This document shows positions 48,286 to 56,235 of a stretch of 64,000 nt of DNA, one piece after another. The stretch spans positions 62,001 to 126,000 of the forward strand of contig JBBCJI010000016.1 in the NCBI GenBank assembly GCA_037190845.1, written 5' to 3'. The translations under genes and the position numbers were made by a program. A model generated the notes under the pieces. It made no database searches, was not told where the DNA came from, and was given only the letters and a program-made list of their open reading frames with translations. The first letter of the stretch is position 1. Each line of letters starts with the position of its first letter. Origin of the DNA: JBEBVQ01 sp037190845 (GTDB taxonomy: Bacteria; Bacteroidota; Bacteroidia; Chitinophagales; Chitinophagaceae).

Positions 48286-48729
48286 TTATTTCGTTGCTTC
48301 GGTTTGCACACCGGCACGTACCGTCTTATTCATGTGCAGCCAGAAACTGCCGTCTGCGAGGAAGGCGATGATAAACCAGATGAATAAAAGCATCGGCATC
48401 AGCACAGACCAGAAAAAAGTCTTTTTTTCGTCACCTAAGTGCATGAATACGGAAACAATATAACCTGCCTTTGCCACCGTCATCAGCAGGAATATAGTGG
48501 CAAGCACGGCTTTGGGCATGGCATGGTGAAAAAACATACCCAGCATTACTTCTGCTACGGTGATGACGAGCAGGATCCAGAATACCTTCCAGATGCGTTT
48601 TACCTGTGTTTTACTTTCCGGAGCATTTACATCGCCGTGGTGCGCCAGCATGATGCCTGAATACAGCTTCGACTGATCTCCTTCGTACAAATGCTGGATA
48701 TTATCTTCCTGATGATGATGATGTGACAT
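48286..48729 (-). CDS. Cytochrome c oxidase subunit IV (prokaryotic COX4/CtaF type)
   Basis: The 147-residue protein has a His-rich N-terminus (MSHHHHQED) and three predicted membrane helices (WKVFWILLVITVAEV, FLLMTVAKAGYIVSVFMHLGDEKK and FLIPMLLFIW-like). This is the small COX4_pro subunit seen downstream of COX3 genes in Bacteroidota. It lies 22 nt upstream of the Sco-like gene. Confidence 0.87.
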   Translation of the reverse strand: MSHHHHQEDNIQHLYEGDQSKLYSGIMLAHHGDVNAPESKTQVKRIWKVFWILLVITVAEVMLGMFFHHAMPKAVLATIFLLMTVAKAGYIVSVFMHLGDEKKTFFWSVLMPMLLFIWFIIAFLADGSFWLHMNKTVRAGVQTEATK

Positions 48730-48766
48730 TTGATTGTGTTAATTTTCAGTAAGTAATAATTTTTTA

Positions 48767-49513
48767 TCAGAGCAGGTAGAAGCAGGTGAATACGAATACC
48801 CATACCAGATCCACAAAGTGCCAGTATAAACCTATCTTTTCGATCATCTCATAATGCCCGCGGTTCTGATAAGTGCCGTTTACCGTATTGATCAATGCTA
48901 AGATGAGCAAAATCACGCCAATAGATACGTGGAATCCGTGAAACCCGGTTATGGTGAAGAAATAATTGAAGAAGTTGTTGGTGGCTTCCAGCCCGGCGCC
49001 GGCTGCAAATGCGGCGTTTTCGACTGATTGATGGCTGAAGAATTTTGTAAAGCTTTCCACAGGGGTGCTGGGATCGTTGAAAGAGCCGAACCATGCATTC
49101 AGATGATGAAGGTGCGTCCATTCCCAGGCCTGGCAGGCAAGGAAGCAGATACCGCCGATGATCGTCCAGAGTAACCACTTGATAACGCCCTGCTTATCAT
49201 TATAATGCCCTGCATGGACAGCCAGTACCATCGTCACCGAACTCATGATCAGGATGAAGGTCATCAAGCTCACAAACAGCAGCGGATAATGCCCGTTCAG
49301 GAACGGAAAAGAGTGAAATACTTCGTTCGGGTCCGGCCATACCTGGCTGAAAAAGCGTTTGGTGCCATAAGAGATCAGAAAGGCGCCGAAAGTAAAAGCA
49401 TCCGATACGAGGAAAAACCACATCATGATCTTTCCGTAGCTCACATTGAAAGGGGAACGCCCACCACCCCATACTTTGGGTTCTGGTGCGGTAGTTGCTG
49501 AAGCTTGTGCCAT
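48767..49513 (-). CDS. Heme-copper oxidase subunit III (COX3), first copy
   Basis: The 248-residue protein has seven predicted helices and the COX3 features FFLVSDAFTFGAFLISYG, LACQAWEWTHLHH, TGFHGFHVSIGVILLILALIN and YWHFVDLVWVFVFTCFYLL. COX3 stabilises subunit I in aa3/caa3 oxidases. It is the longer of two adjacent COX3-like genes, a common arrangement in Bacteroidota. Confidence 0.93.
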   Translation of the reverse strand: MAQASATTAPEPKVWGGGRSPFNVSYGKIMMWFFLVSDAFTFGAFLISYGTKRFFSQVWPDPNEVFHSFPFLNGHYPLLFVSLMTFILIMSSVTMVLAVHAGHYNDKQGVIKWLLWTIIGGICFLACQAWEWTHLHHLNAWFGSFNDPSTPVESFTKFFSHQSVENAAFAAGAGLEATNNFFNYFFTITGFHGFHVSIGVILLILALINTVNGTYQNRGHYEMIEKIGLYWHFVDLVWVFVFTCFYLL

Positions 49514-49578
49514 AGATGGTTTAAGTTACAAATATTAGTTGGGTTGCGAATAAATTTGCTGCAAATTTTTAAAAAAAA

Positions 49579-50217
49579 TCACTGATTTACCAGAAAGAAG
49601 ATGAATAAATATATCCACAATATATCTACAAAGTGCCAATAGCTCGCTGCAATTTCAAGTCCGGTAGCATTATACACCTTCACATTTCGCCGGTATGCCC
49701 GGAAAAAAACAATGAGTAGTGCAATAATACCACCCAATATATGCAGCAGGTGCAGTCCTGCAATAATGAACAGGAACGACTCGCTGGGGTTGCCCGGTAT
49801 GGTAACCGGCAGCAGGTTTTGCGTATCGGTCTCCCCATTCATGACAACCGGCTGCGGGGTAGTGTACAACTGGTAAAATCCCACGCTTTGCAGTACGCCG
49901 AACAGGATGCCCAGCGCAAGTGTCAGTGAGATCAGCAGGCGGAACCGGGGCATCTGCCGTTGTTTAAAGGCCCGTATACCGAGGATGATGGTGATGCTGC
50001 TCAGGATGATCACTGCCGTAGATATCCAGAATGCTGCGGGGAGCTGATAGTATCGCCAGTTACCCTGTGCTTCCCGTACGATATAAGCGCTCGTCAACCC
50101 GGCAAACATCATGGTGATGCTTGCCATGGCGATCCATAAGGCGAATTTATGCGGATGTATTTTCCGTTGCCCGTAAGTCTCTTCAGCCATAGTTCCCTGT
50201 ATTGATCCCGGTTTCAT
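49579..50217 (-). CDS. Heme-copper oxidase subunit III (COX3), second copy
   Basis: The 212-residue protein has the COX3 pattern FIIAGLHLLHILGGIIALLI and ASYWHFVDILWIYLFIFFLVNQ with four to five helices. It is shorter than the other COX3 protein and begins 8 nt after ctaB. The two genes are translated from the same transcript. Confidence 0.92.
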   Translation of the reverse strand: MKPGSIQGTMAEETYGQRKIHPHKFALWIAMASITMMFAGLTSAYIVREAQGNWRYYQLPAAFWISTAVIILSSITIILGIRAFKQRQMPRFRLLISLTLALGILFGVLQSVGFYQLYTTPQPVVMNGETDTQNLLPVTIPGNPSESFLFIIAGLHLLHILGGIIALLIVFFRAYRRNVKVYNATGLEIAASYWHFVDILWIYLFIFFLVNQ

Positions 50218-50225
50218 TTATCAGC

Positions 50226-51125
50226 TTAAATTTTATCGATTAATAAAGCCAGTAGTACGACAGGCAGATAGATAAACGAAGCGAACATCACCCGTCGTGC
50301 CGATTTATGATCATTCCGGATGTAAAACACAACCGAAGCTGCAAAATACAGCACACCCAATGCCATACAGATAAACATACCGGTATTACCGCTTATCTGA
50401 AGCATTCTCGGGATAAGCGCAAGCGGAATCAGCACCAGGCTGTAAAACATACACTGCAGGCCGGTGAAGCGTGTTTTTCCTTCTCCCGAAGGCAACATCC
50501 GGATGCCGGCGCGTTCGTAATCTTCAAATCCTACCCAGGCGATTGCCCAAAAATGGGGGAACTGCCAGAAGAACTGTATCAGGAAAAGCGCCCAGGCTTC
50601 CACGCCTACCTGTCCGGTGGCAGCTACCCAGCCGATCAGCGGCGGTAATGCGCCCGGAATAGCCCCGACGAAAACTGCTACAGGAGATATTTTTTTTAAA
50701 GGTGTATAGGCAAAAGCGTACAGCAGGAGCGATATAAAGCTGAGCAGGGCGGCAAGCGGGTTAAAGAAAAAAGCCAGTATGGCCACACCCAGTACGGCGG
50801 ATATGATTGCGATCACCCAGGCTTCGGTGGTTTGCATACGTCCGTCGGGCAGGGGGCGGAGCCGGGTGCGGTTCATCAGCTTGTCGCTGTAGCGTTCAAT
50901 GATCTGGTTGATCGTATTGGCGCCGTTCGTGACCAGCATGCCGCCTGCAAACAGGAGCAGCACATCCTTCCAGATCAATTGTATCCCCGGCGCCAGCAGG
51001 TAGCCGACAATACTGGAGAAAACGACCAGGAAACTCAGGTTGGGCTTCATAAGCTGCGCATAATCCCGTATGCGCGCCTTGATCAGCATCGGTGCGGCGG
51101 CTCTTATCTGCTCTTCATGCAACAT
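50226..51125 (-). CDS. ctaB: Protoheme IX farnesyltransferase (heme O synthase)
   Basis: The 299-residue protein is a UbiA-fold prenyltransferase with nine predicted helices and the motifs NTINQIIERYSDKLMNRTRLRPLPDGRM (prenyl-diphosphate binding) and WVGFEDYERAGIRMLP. It makes heme O from heme B as the first step to the heme of the aa3 oxidase. No ctaA (heme A synthase) is next to it. It is the first gene of the cluster; the region upstream holds an AT-rich inverted repeat. Confidence 0.94.
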   Translation of the reverse strand: MLHEEQIRAAAPMLIKARIRDYAQLMKPNLSFLVVFSSIVGYLLAPGIQLIWKDVLLLFAGGMLVTNGANTINQIIERYSDKLMNRTRLRPLPDGRMQTTEAWVIAIISAVLGVAILAFFFNPLAALLSFISLLLYAFAYTPLKKISPVAVFVGAIPGALPPLIGWVAATGQVGVEAWALFLIQFFWQFPHFWAIAWVGFEDYERAGIRMLPSGEGKTRFTGLQCMFYSLVLIPLALIPRMLQISGNTGMFICMALGVLYFAASVVFYIRNDHKSARRVMFASFIYLPVVLLALLIDKI

Positions 51126-51140
51126 GGAGTAGGCGTAAAT

Positions 51141-51236
51141 TTTTGTAAATTAGCTAATTAGCAGATGTGCTGATTAGCTAATGATCCCTTGCGGCAGATA
51201 TTAGCCGATCAGCTAATTGGCACATTGGCTAATTTA
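51141..51236. repeat. AT-rich inverted repeat, GCTAATTAGC family, copy 2
   Basis: Arms TAAATTAGCTAATTAGCAGATGTG and CAGCTAATTGGCACATTGGCTAATTT surround the promoter side of ctaB, between that gene and the converging end of the surface protein gene. Confidence 0.65.
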
Positions 51237-51307
51237 AAGCTGAAAACCGTGGGCAAAGGTAGGTATTTACCCGATTGGTTGGATGTTTGTGTTTATATCG
51301 TGTCGTA

Positions 51308-53155
51308 TTATTCTATTAATAATTTACTGATGCTTCTGGTCCCTTCAGAATTGTGGATTTCTGCTATGTAAAAGCCGGGTTTTAACCCCGGAAGTGTTAT
51401 CTGCATTCCGCTCTTGTCCCATTGTTCCCCTTCGTGGAATATTTCTTTTCCTCCTATATCCCATAAAGTGAAGGAGGTTATAACTGTACCCTCACTGCTT
51501 ATCCGCAGTACATCATGAGGGGACGCAGGATTGGGATATATATGCACCTGGTTGTGTGTATAGGCCCGGTCATTCACTCCCGTGCGTCTTTTCGGAATGT
51601 GGGCGATACCACCCAGGGGCTTTTCATAATAGTTACTTTTAAAATCTCCACCGAGTATTGTATATCCTTTAAAGTTTGTGATGGCATGTACACCACTATC
51701 AACATGTATCCAGGTGCCATACCCCGCTTCTGGCGTAATAGAAGCCAGATTTACGGAAGAGCCGGGAGGATCTATGTATGTTTTGTCAAAGTGGAAATGC
51801 CCTCCGCATAGCAACCATTGCCATTGGCCGGAAGAAAAAGTTTCCTCTTCGATGTGAAGACAATTCATTGAGGGGTTTTCTCCTTTAAAATATAGCGTAT
51901 CGGCAGGCTCCCAGTCATTTCCGGTCAGTTTTTGGAAGAGGAAAGTATCATCTGCTGCAGCTGTATGTTTACAAACCGCGTACATGACATTTTTAAAAAG
52001 AGCAAAATCATTTACTTCATTTCTGATGTCATTGCTGTAAGGTATAAAATCGCCGGATGCCTGCCAGCGTATTACATTCACGGTATCATTATTGTAGGTA
52101 AACGAACCGCCGAGCAGCAGGATGGTGTCCAAAGGCTCCATCGTATTGATGATGCCTGATACGCCGGGTATTGCTTCCCATACATTTCCGTTCCAACGGG
52201 CAAAGTTGATACCTGTATCTGATGTACACACATCGAAGCGGCCACTTGCAAAGAGGTCGCCATTAAAGACTGCCATATCTTTTACTATGCCTGAAATGCA
52301 TCCGGCTTTATGCCAGTTTTGCCCATCCCAATAAGCGACATTATTCACTGATGTGCTGCCTGCTTCGCTGAAGTTGCCGGCAACGAAAATATGATCATCA
52401 TACCGGGTTATAGCGTATACTGTTCCGTTGACCCCGCCCCCCATTGTATGCCAGGTAAAAGTGCCTTCCATTTCGGTTATGTAGGCGATGTTATTTGCAG
52501 GAAGGGTGCTATCTGCCATATTGAAGGACCCTCCTGCAAAAAGCATTTCTTTTGTATCATCCGGATACAGTGCATATATACTCCCGTCTGTACCTTTCCC
52601 TATACTCATGGCCACTACTTCGGGCGGATATCCCGGTTGTATCCACGCCAGTTCATCTTTGGTAAAGCCGTGTGCTTCTGCCCAGGCTGTGAGTTCCGGA
52701 TAATTCATTTCATGGACATACGCAAGATTGGTTTGCGCAGCGATCTTTCTCGAGACCTCCTCATAGCCGCTGGATTTGACCAGGTAGCCGACAGCGCAGA
52801 AATTGTCATGCCGGTCTATAAATATAGGTGTACGGTAGTTATAATCTTCGTTTTGTGGAAACCGGGCTTCCTGCCAATAGCTGTGCAGATAATCAAGGCA
52901 GCGTGCCCTGTTCCGGCGCTGGGCTTCCGTTAGTCCGGACGTGCTGCGTTTGCGTAGTGTTGTTTCTACTAAAGAGAGATGCAGTTGTATCCATCCCTGC
53001 CTGCTGTATGCCCCGTGCACGGGGAGGTCGGCAAATGTTATGTCTTGTTGGGCACTCCAGTACTGGTTTACTGTGCGTAGCTTATCGTATACAGGATGCC
53101 CGGTAGCACAGGCAAGGCTGAAGAAAATACCGAGTAGTGTAAATATTGTTTTCAT
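51308..53155 (-). CDS. T9SS type A protein with a conserved N-terminal domain and beta-propeller
   Basis: The 615-residue protein has a signal peptide (MKTIFTLLGIFFSLACATG). An N-terminal domain (about 20-180) is rich in RRNRARCLDYLHSYW and HDNFCAVGYLV, then AWIQPGYPPE. It is followed by repeats such as GGSFNMADSTLPANNIAYI and WDGQNWHKAGCISG (kelch- or FxAGG-like propeller), and a type A sorting domain (HIYPNPASPHDVL to the end). The N-terminal domain is a recurring but unnamed element in Bacteroidota T9SS proteins. The function is unknown. Confidence 0.85.
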   Translation of the reverse strand: MKTIFTLLGIFFSLACATGHPVYDKLRTVNQYWSAQQDITFADLPVHGAYSRQGWIQLHLSLVETTLRKRSTSGLTEAQRRNRARCLDYLHSYWQEARFPQNEDYNYRTPIFIDRHDNFCAVGYLVKSSGYEEVSRKIAAQTNLAYVHEMNYPELTAWAEAHGFTKDELAWIQPGYPPEVVAMSIGKGTDGSIYALYPDDTKEMLFAGGSFNMADSTLPANNIAYITEMEGTFTWHTMGGGVNGTVYAITRYDDHIFVAGNFSEAGSTSVNNVAYWDGQNWHKAGCISGIVKDMAVFNGDLFASGRFDVCTSDTGINFARWNGNVWEAIPGVSGIINTMEPLDTILLLGGSFTYNNDTVNVIRWQASGDFIPYSNDIRNEVNDFALFKNVMYAVCKHTAAADDTFLFQKLTGNDWEPADTLYFKGENPSMNCLHIEEETFSSGQWQWLLCGGHFHFDKTYIDPPGSSVNLASITPEAGYGTWIHVDSGVHAITNFKGYTILGGDFKSNYYEKPLGGIAHIPKRRTGVNDRAYTHNQVHIYPNPASPHDVLRISSEGTVITSFTLWDIGGKEIFHEGEQWDKSGMQITLPGLKPGFYIAEIHNSEGTRSISKLLIE

Positions 53156-53231
53156 ACGGCCTGAATTTCATATAAAGATACGTTTAAATGTGGTGGCCGT
53201 CAATTGAATTTACAGGTTAACGGTAATTTGA

Positions 53232-53870
53232 TCATTCCAGCAATCCCATCTGTATCGCTACTTTCACCAGCCCGGCAGTATTTTTTACATGGAGCTTTTG
53301 CAGCAGGTTGATCCGGTAATTTTCTACCGTCCGGAGGCTGAGGAACAGCTTGTCGGCGATCTCCTGGCTGGTATATTCTTCTGTGATCAGGGTGAGCACG
53401 TCTTTCTCCCGGCGGGAGAGCACAGGCTTGCCGGATACCTGCTTTTTGTTTTTCAGCAGATCCTGCAGCAGTTGTTCCCGGAGGGATGGATCTATAAACT
53501 GTACGCCTGTGGCGACGGCTTCTATAGCTTCGATCAGCGTTGCCTCCGCTGTGTTTTTCAGCAGATAGCCCATAGCGCCTTTCTGCAGGAGGTTTTTGAC
53601 GTGGTAGGTGGTATCAAACCCGGTCATAATGAGGATGCGGATGTCCGGGTATTGTGCGCTGATCGTGGCAGTCAGCTCATCACCGGTAATGTCGGGAAGC
53701 TGGATGTCAAGCAGGAGCACATCCGGCTGCTGTTTCTTTAATCCTTCCAGCAGTTCCGATCCGCTGTTATAGGTGTTCATTACGTGCATATGCGCATGGT
53801 CGCTCAGCATATTCTGCAATCCGCTGATCACGACGTTATGATCATCTACAATAACAATATTAATCTTCAT
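53232..53870 (-). CDS. LuxR/NarL-type response regulator
   Basis: The 212-residue protein has a receiver domain with phospho-acceptor Asp in DVLLLDIQLP and the conserved DDHN at the start, then a LuxR-type helix-turn-helix (LSRREKDVLTLITEEYTSQEIADKLFLSLRTVENYRINLLQKL). It lies 60 nt after the sensor kinase gene, its cognate partner. Targets may include the neighbouring surface protein genes, but this is not shown. Confidence 0.92.
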   Translation of the reverse strand: MKINIVIVDDHNVVISGLQNMLSDHAHMHVMNTYNSGSELLEGLKKQQPDVLLLDIQLPDITGDELTATISAQYPDIRILIMTGFDTTYHVKNLLQKGAMGYLLKNTAEATLIEAIEAVATGVQFIDPSLREQLLQDLLKNKKQVSGKPVLSRREKDVLTLITEEYTSQEIADKLFLSLRTVENYRINLLQKLHVKNTAGLVKVAIQMGLLE

Positions 53871-53930
53871 GCAGGGTAAGTCTTGTGATCATTTGCGATC
53901 ATGTCGCTAATATACGTCGTAGCGCTGTAA

Positions 53931-56057
53931 TTATGCAGTAGTTGGCCTGTTTTTGGCAATACGGATTGTTGTTTCATGTTGTCCTGGTATTTCTTTCCGG
54001 TCGAATGTAATACAGATGGTAGTGCCTTTTCCTGTGGTGCTTTCAATGTCCATCTGCCCGTTCAGCGCCCGTACACGTGAACGTATATTATCCAGTCCGA
54101 TGCCGGGCTTTCCTGACGTTGCGGGATCCGGCATACCAACTCCGTCGTCTTCTACCATAATGTTGAATACTTCTTCCTGCCAGTTGAACTGTACCAGCGC
54201 CGACTGTGCATGAGCATGCTTTACGATGTTGTGGATCAGCTCCTGTATGATGCGGTAGATGGCCAGCTCAAAGCTGGTGTCGAGACGCGGCAGGTCGCCG
54301 TAGCATTGTACATGGATGTCCAGCTCCTGGCCCCGTTGTATCCTTTCGCAAAAGGTAGTAATGGCTTCAGCCAGGCCGCTTTTCATGAGGATTTCCGGCA
54401 TGAGGTTGTGCGCCGTTTTCCGTAATTCGCTGGTGGCTTCGTCGAGCAGCATGAGTGTATTATTGTAATCTTCGGTGGCAGCCAGTTGACTGTTGCGCCG
54501 CTGTATGGCGCTGAAGTTGATCTTGGCTGCAGAGAGCAGCCCACCGATCCCGTCGTGGAGTTCGCGTCCGATCCGGATGCGTTCCTGCTCTTCTCCTTTC
54601 ATCATGGCTTTCAGTTGTCCGATCTCCTGTTCTTTACGGAGCAGTTCCTGTTGCTGCTGGAGGAGCTGTATCCGGTTGGCCTGGCTGCGTTTTTTATGTT
54701 GGTAGCTGCGGTATAGCGCCACGAGGAGTGTGATTAATAACACGATCCCTGAGGCAATGGCTGCGATCCAGATATTCTTTTGCTCAATGCGTCTTTCCTG
54801 TTGGGCCAGCAATAATTTTTTCTCTGCGATCTCTTTGTCTTTCTGGGCGGTCCGGTATCTGACTTCGAGCTGGTTTACGTTATGGGTTACCTCTTCCCCT
54901 GCGATGCTGTTGTTGATATCTACATAAAGCCGGAGATAAGTATATGCTTTATTATACTGGTGTGTTGTTCCGTATAATTTTCCGAGGATCAGGTATATCT
55001 CCCGTAAAACAAGAGTGTGCTTCAATGCTTGTGCACGGTTGAGCCCTTCGAGTAATAATTGCTCTGCCTGCTTGTACTTCCCCTGCTTGAAATACGCGTC
55101 TCCCAGTGTATAAAATGTGATATTCTGGTGAAAAGGGTCTACCTGGGGGTTCATCGAGTCGGCTTTCAGCAGATAGGGCATGGCTTTTTCCGGGTTTTCT
55201 TCCTCCAGGTATGTAATGCCGATGTTGGAGCAGGCTGTATGTATAGTATGCGGTATATTCTGTATCCTGCCCAGCTCAAGTGCTTTGTAAAAATAATACC
55301 GGCTGCTATCCCAGGCTTTTATTGTATTATATGCAATCCCTTTGTTGATGAGCACAGCGCCCAGCAACGCATGGTTTCCCTCTTTTATTGCCGTCTGCTC
55401 TGCTTTGTCGAGATAAAACAATATCTCCTTGTACGATCTGCCGGATTGCGTCAGGGAAATAGCCAGGTTGTTGTATATGAAGTCGGCATTAACGGCAGGG
55501 GAAAGCTGGTCTGCTATACGAATGCCTTTGTAGTAAAATTCTGTTGCTTCCCGGTATTTTCCCTGTCTTGCATATAACCTTCCGAAGGCATTATACAGCC
55601 CGGGCAGCATATGCTCTGCATGCAGCTGCCGGCACAGTCTGATGGCGCGGGTATAATAATCTATAGCCTGTTCGTAGGCGCCCTGATCGCGCTGTATGGA
55701 GCCGAGTCCCGACAGGGCGGTAATGATCCCGTAGGTATAGCGGGTTTTAATGCTGCCGCCCAATGCTGCCCCGAAGAACAGCAGGGAGCTATCCCTGTTT
55801 TTTTCTTTCAGCATTTCCCCGAGCTGCAGCAGGGTATTGATCCGGGACGTGTCTGTCGGCGCGATATTTGTTGCAGAAAATGTTTCCGGCCAGCCTGATA
55901 AAATGATCTGATCCTCCTGGGCGGATATCTTATTCCCCCATATAACTAATGTTAATAAAAGGGTATATGCCCGGAGGGCATGAGGATGTGCTGGTTTTAT
56001 GTGGTTTTTTATCAGATGCAAATTGCTGAAGCATTTACCGGATATAAAATTACACAT
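53931..56057 (-). CDS. TPR-containing sensor histidine kinase (HPK7/HisKA_3 type)
   Basis: The 708-residue protein has a signal or anchor at the N-terminus, then TPR repeats over about 90-380 (for example YEQAIDYYTRAIRLCRQL and KYKQAEQLLLEGLNRAQAL), one membrane helix (about 432-452), a coiled coil, and a HisKA_3 domain (RIRIGRELHDGIGGLLSAAKINF, the phosphorylated His). A final HATPase domain has FELAIYRIIQELIHNIVKHA, DDGVGMPDP and GIGLDNIRSRVRALNG. It senses an unknown signal through the TPR part and phosphorylates the LuxR-type regulator downstream. Confidence 0.9.
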   Translation of the reverse strand: MCNFISGKCFSNLHLIKNHIKPAHPHALRAYTLLLTLVIWGNKISAQEDQIILSGWPETFSATNIAPTDTSRINTLLQLGEMLKEKNRDSSLLFFGAALGGSIKTRYTYGIITALSGLGSIQRDQGAYEQAIDYYTRAIRLCRQLHAEHMLPGLYNAFGRLYARQGKYREATEFYYKGIRIADQLSPAVNADFIYNNLAISLTQSGRSYKEILFYLDKAEQTAIKEGNHALLGAVLINKGIAYNTIKAWDSSRYYFYKALELGRIQNIPHTIHTACSNIGITYLEEENPEKAMPYLLKADSMNPQVDPFHQNITFYTLGDAYFKQGKYKQAEQLLLEGLNRAQALKHTLVLREIYLILGKLYGTTHQYNKAYTYLRLYVDINNSIAGEEVTHNVNQLEVRYRTAQKDKEIAEKKLLLAQQERRIEQKNIWIAAIASGIVLLITLLVALYRSYQHKKRSQANRIQLLQQQQELLRKEQEIGQLKAMMKGEEQERIRIGRELHDGIGGLLSAAKINFSAIQRRNSQLAATEDYNNTLMLLDEATSELRKTAHNLMPEILMKSGLAEAITTFCERIQRGQELDIHVQCYGDLPRLDTSFELAIYRIIQELIHNIVKHAHAQSALVQFNWQEEVFNIMVEDDGVGMPDPATSGKPGIGLDNIRSRVRALNGQMDIESTTGKGTTICITFDRKEIPGQHETTIRIAKNRPTTA

Positions 56058-56235
56058 TTAAACGGATCTCCTCCCAAACTGCAATAGGGGGTTTACCCTC
56101 TATCAGGCATGGGGGAAACATCATGATGCAAATTTGATGTTACCACTCTAATCCGGAAGGGGAAAGAGCCGGAATTTTGTTTGAGTCTTTGCAGCAATCA
56201 AAATCAAAATTTCATAACATTCTAAAACAAAACAA

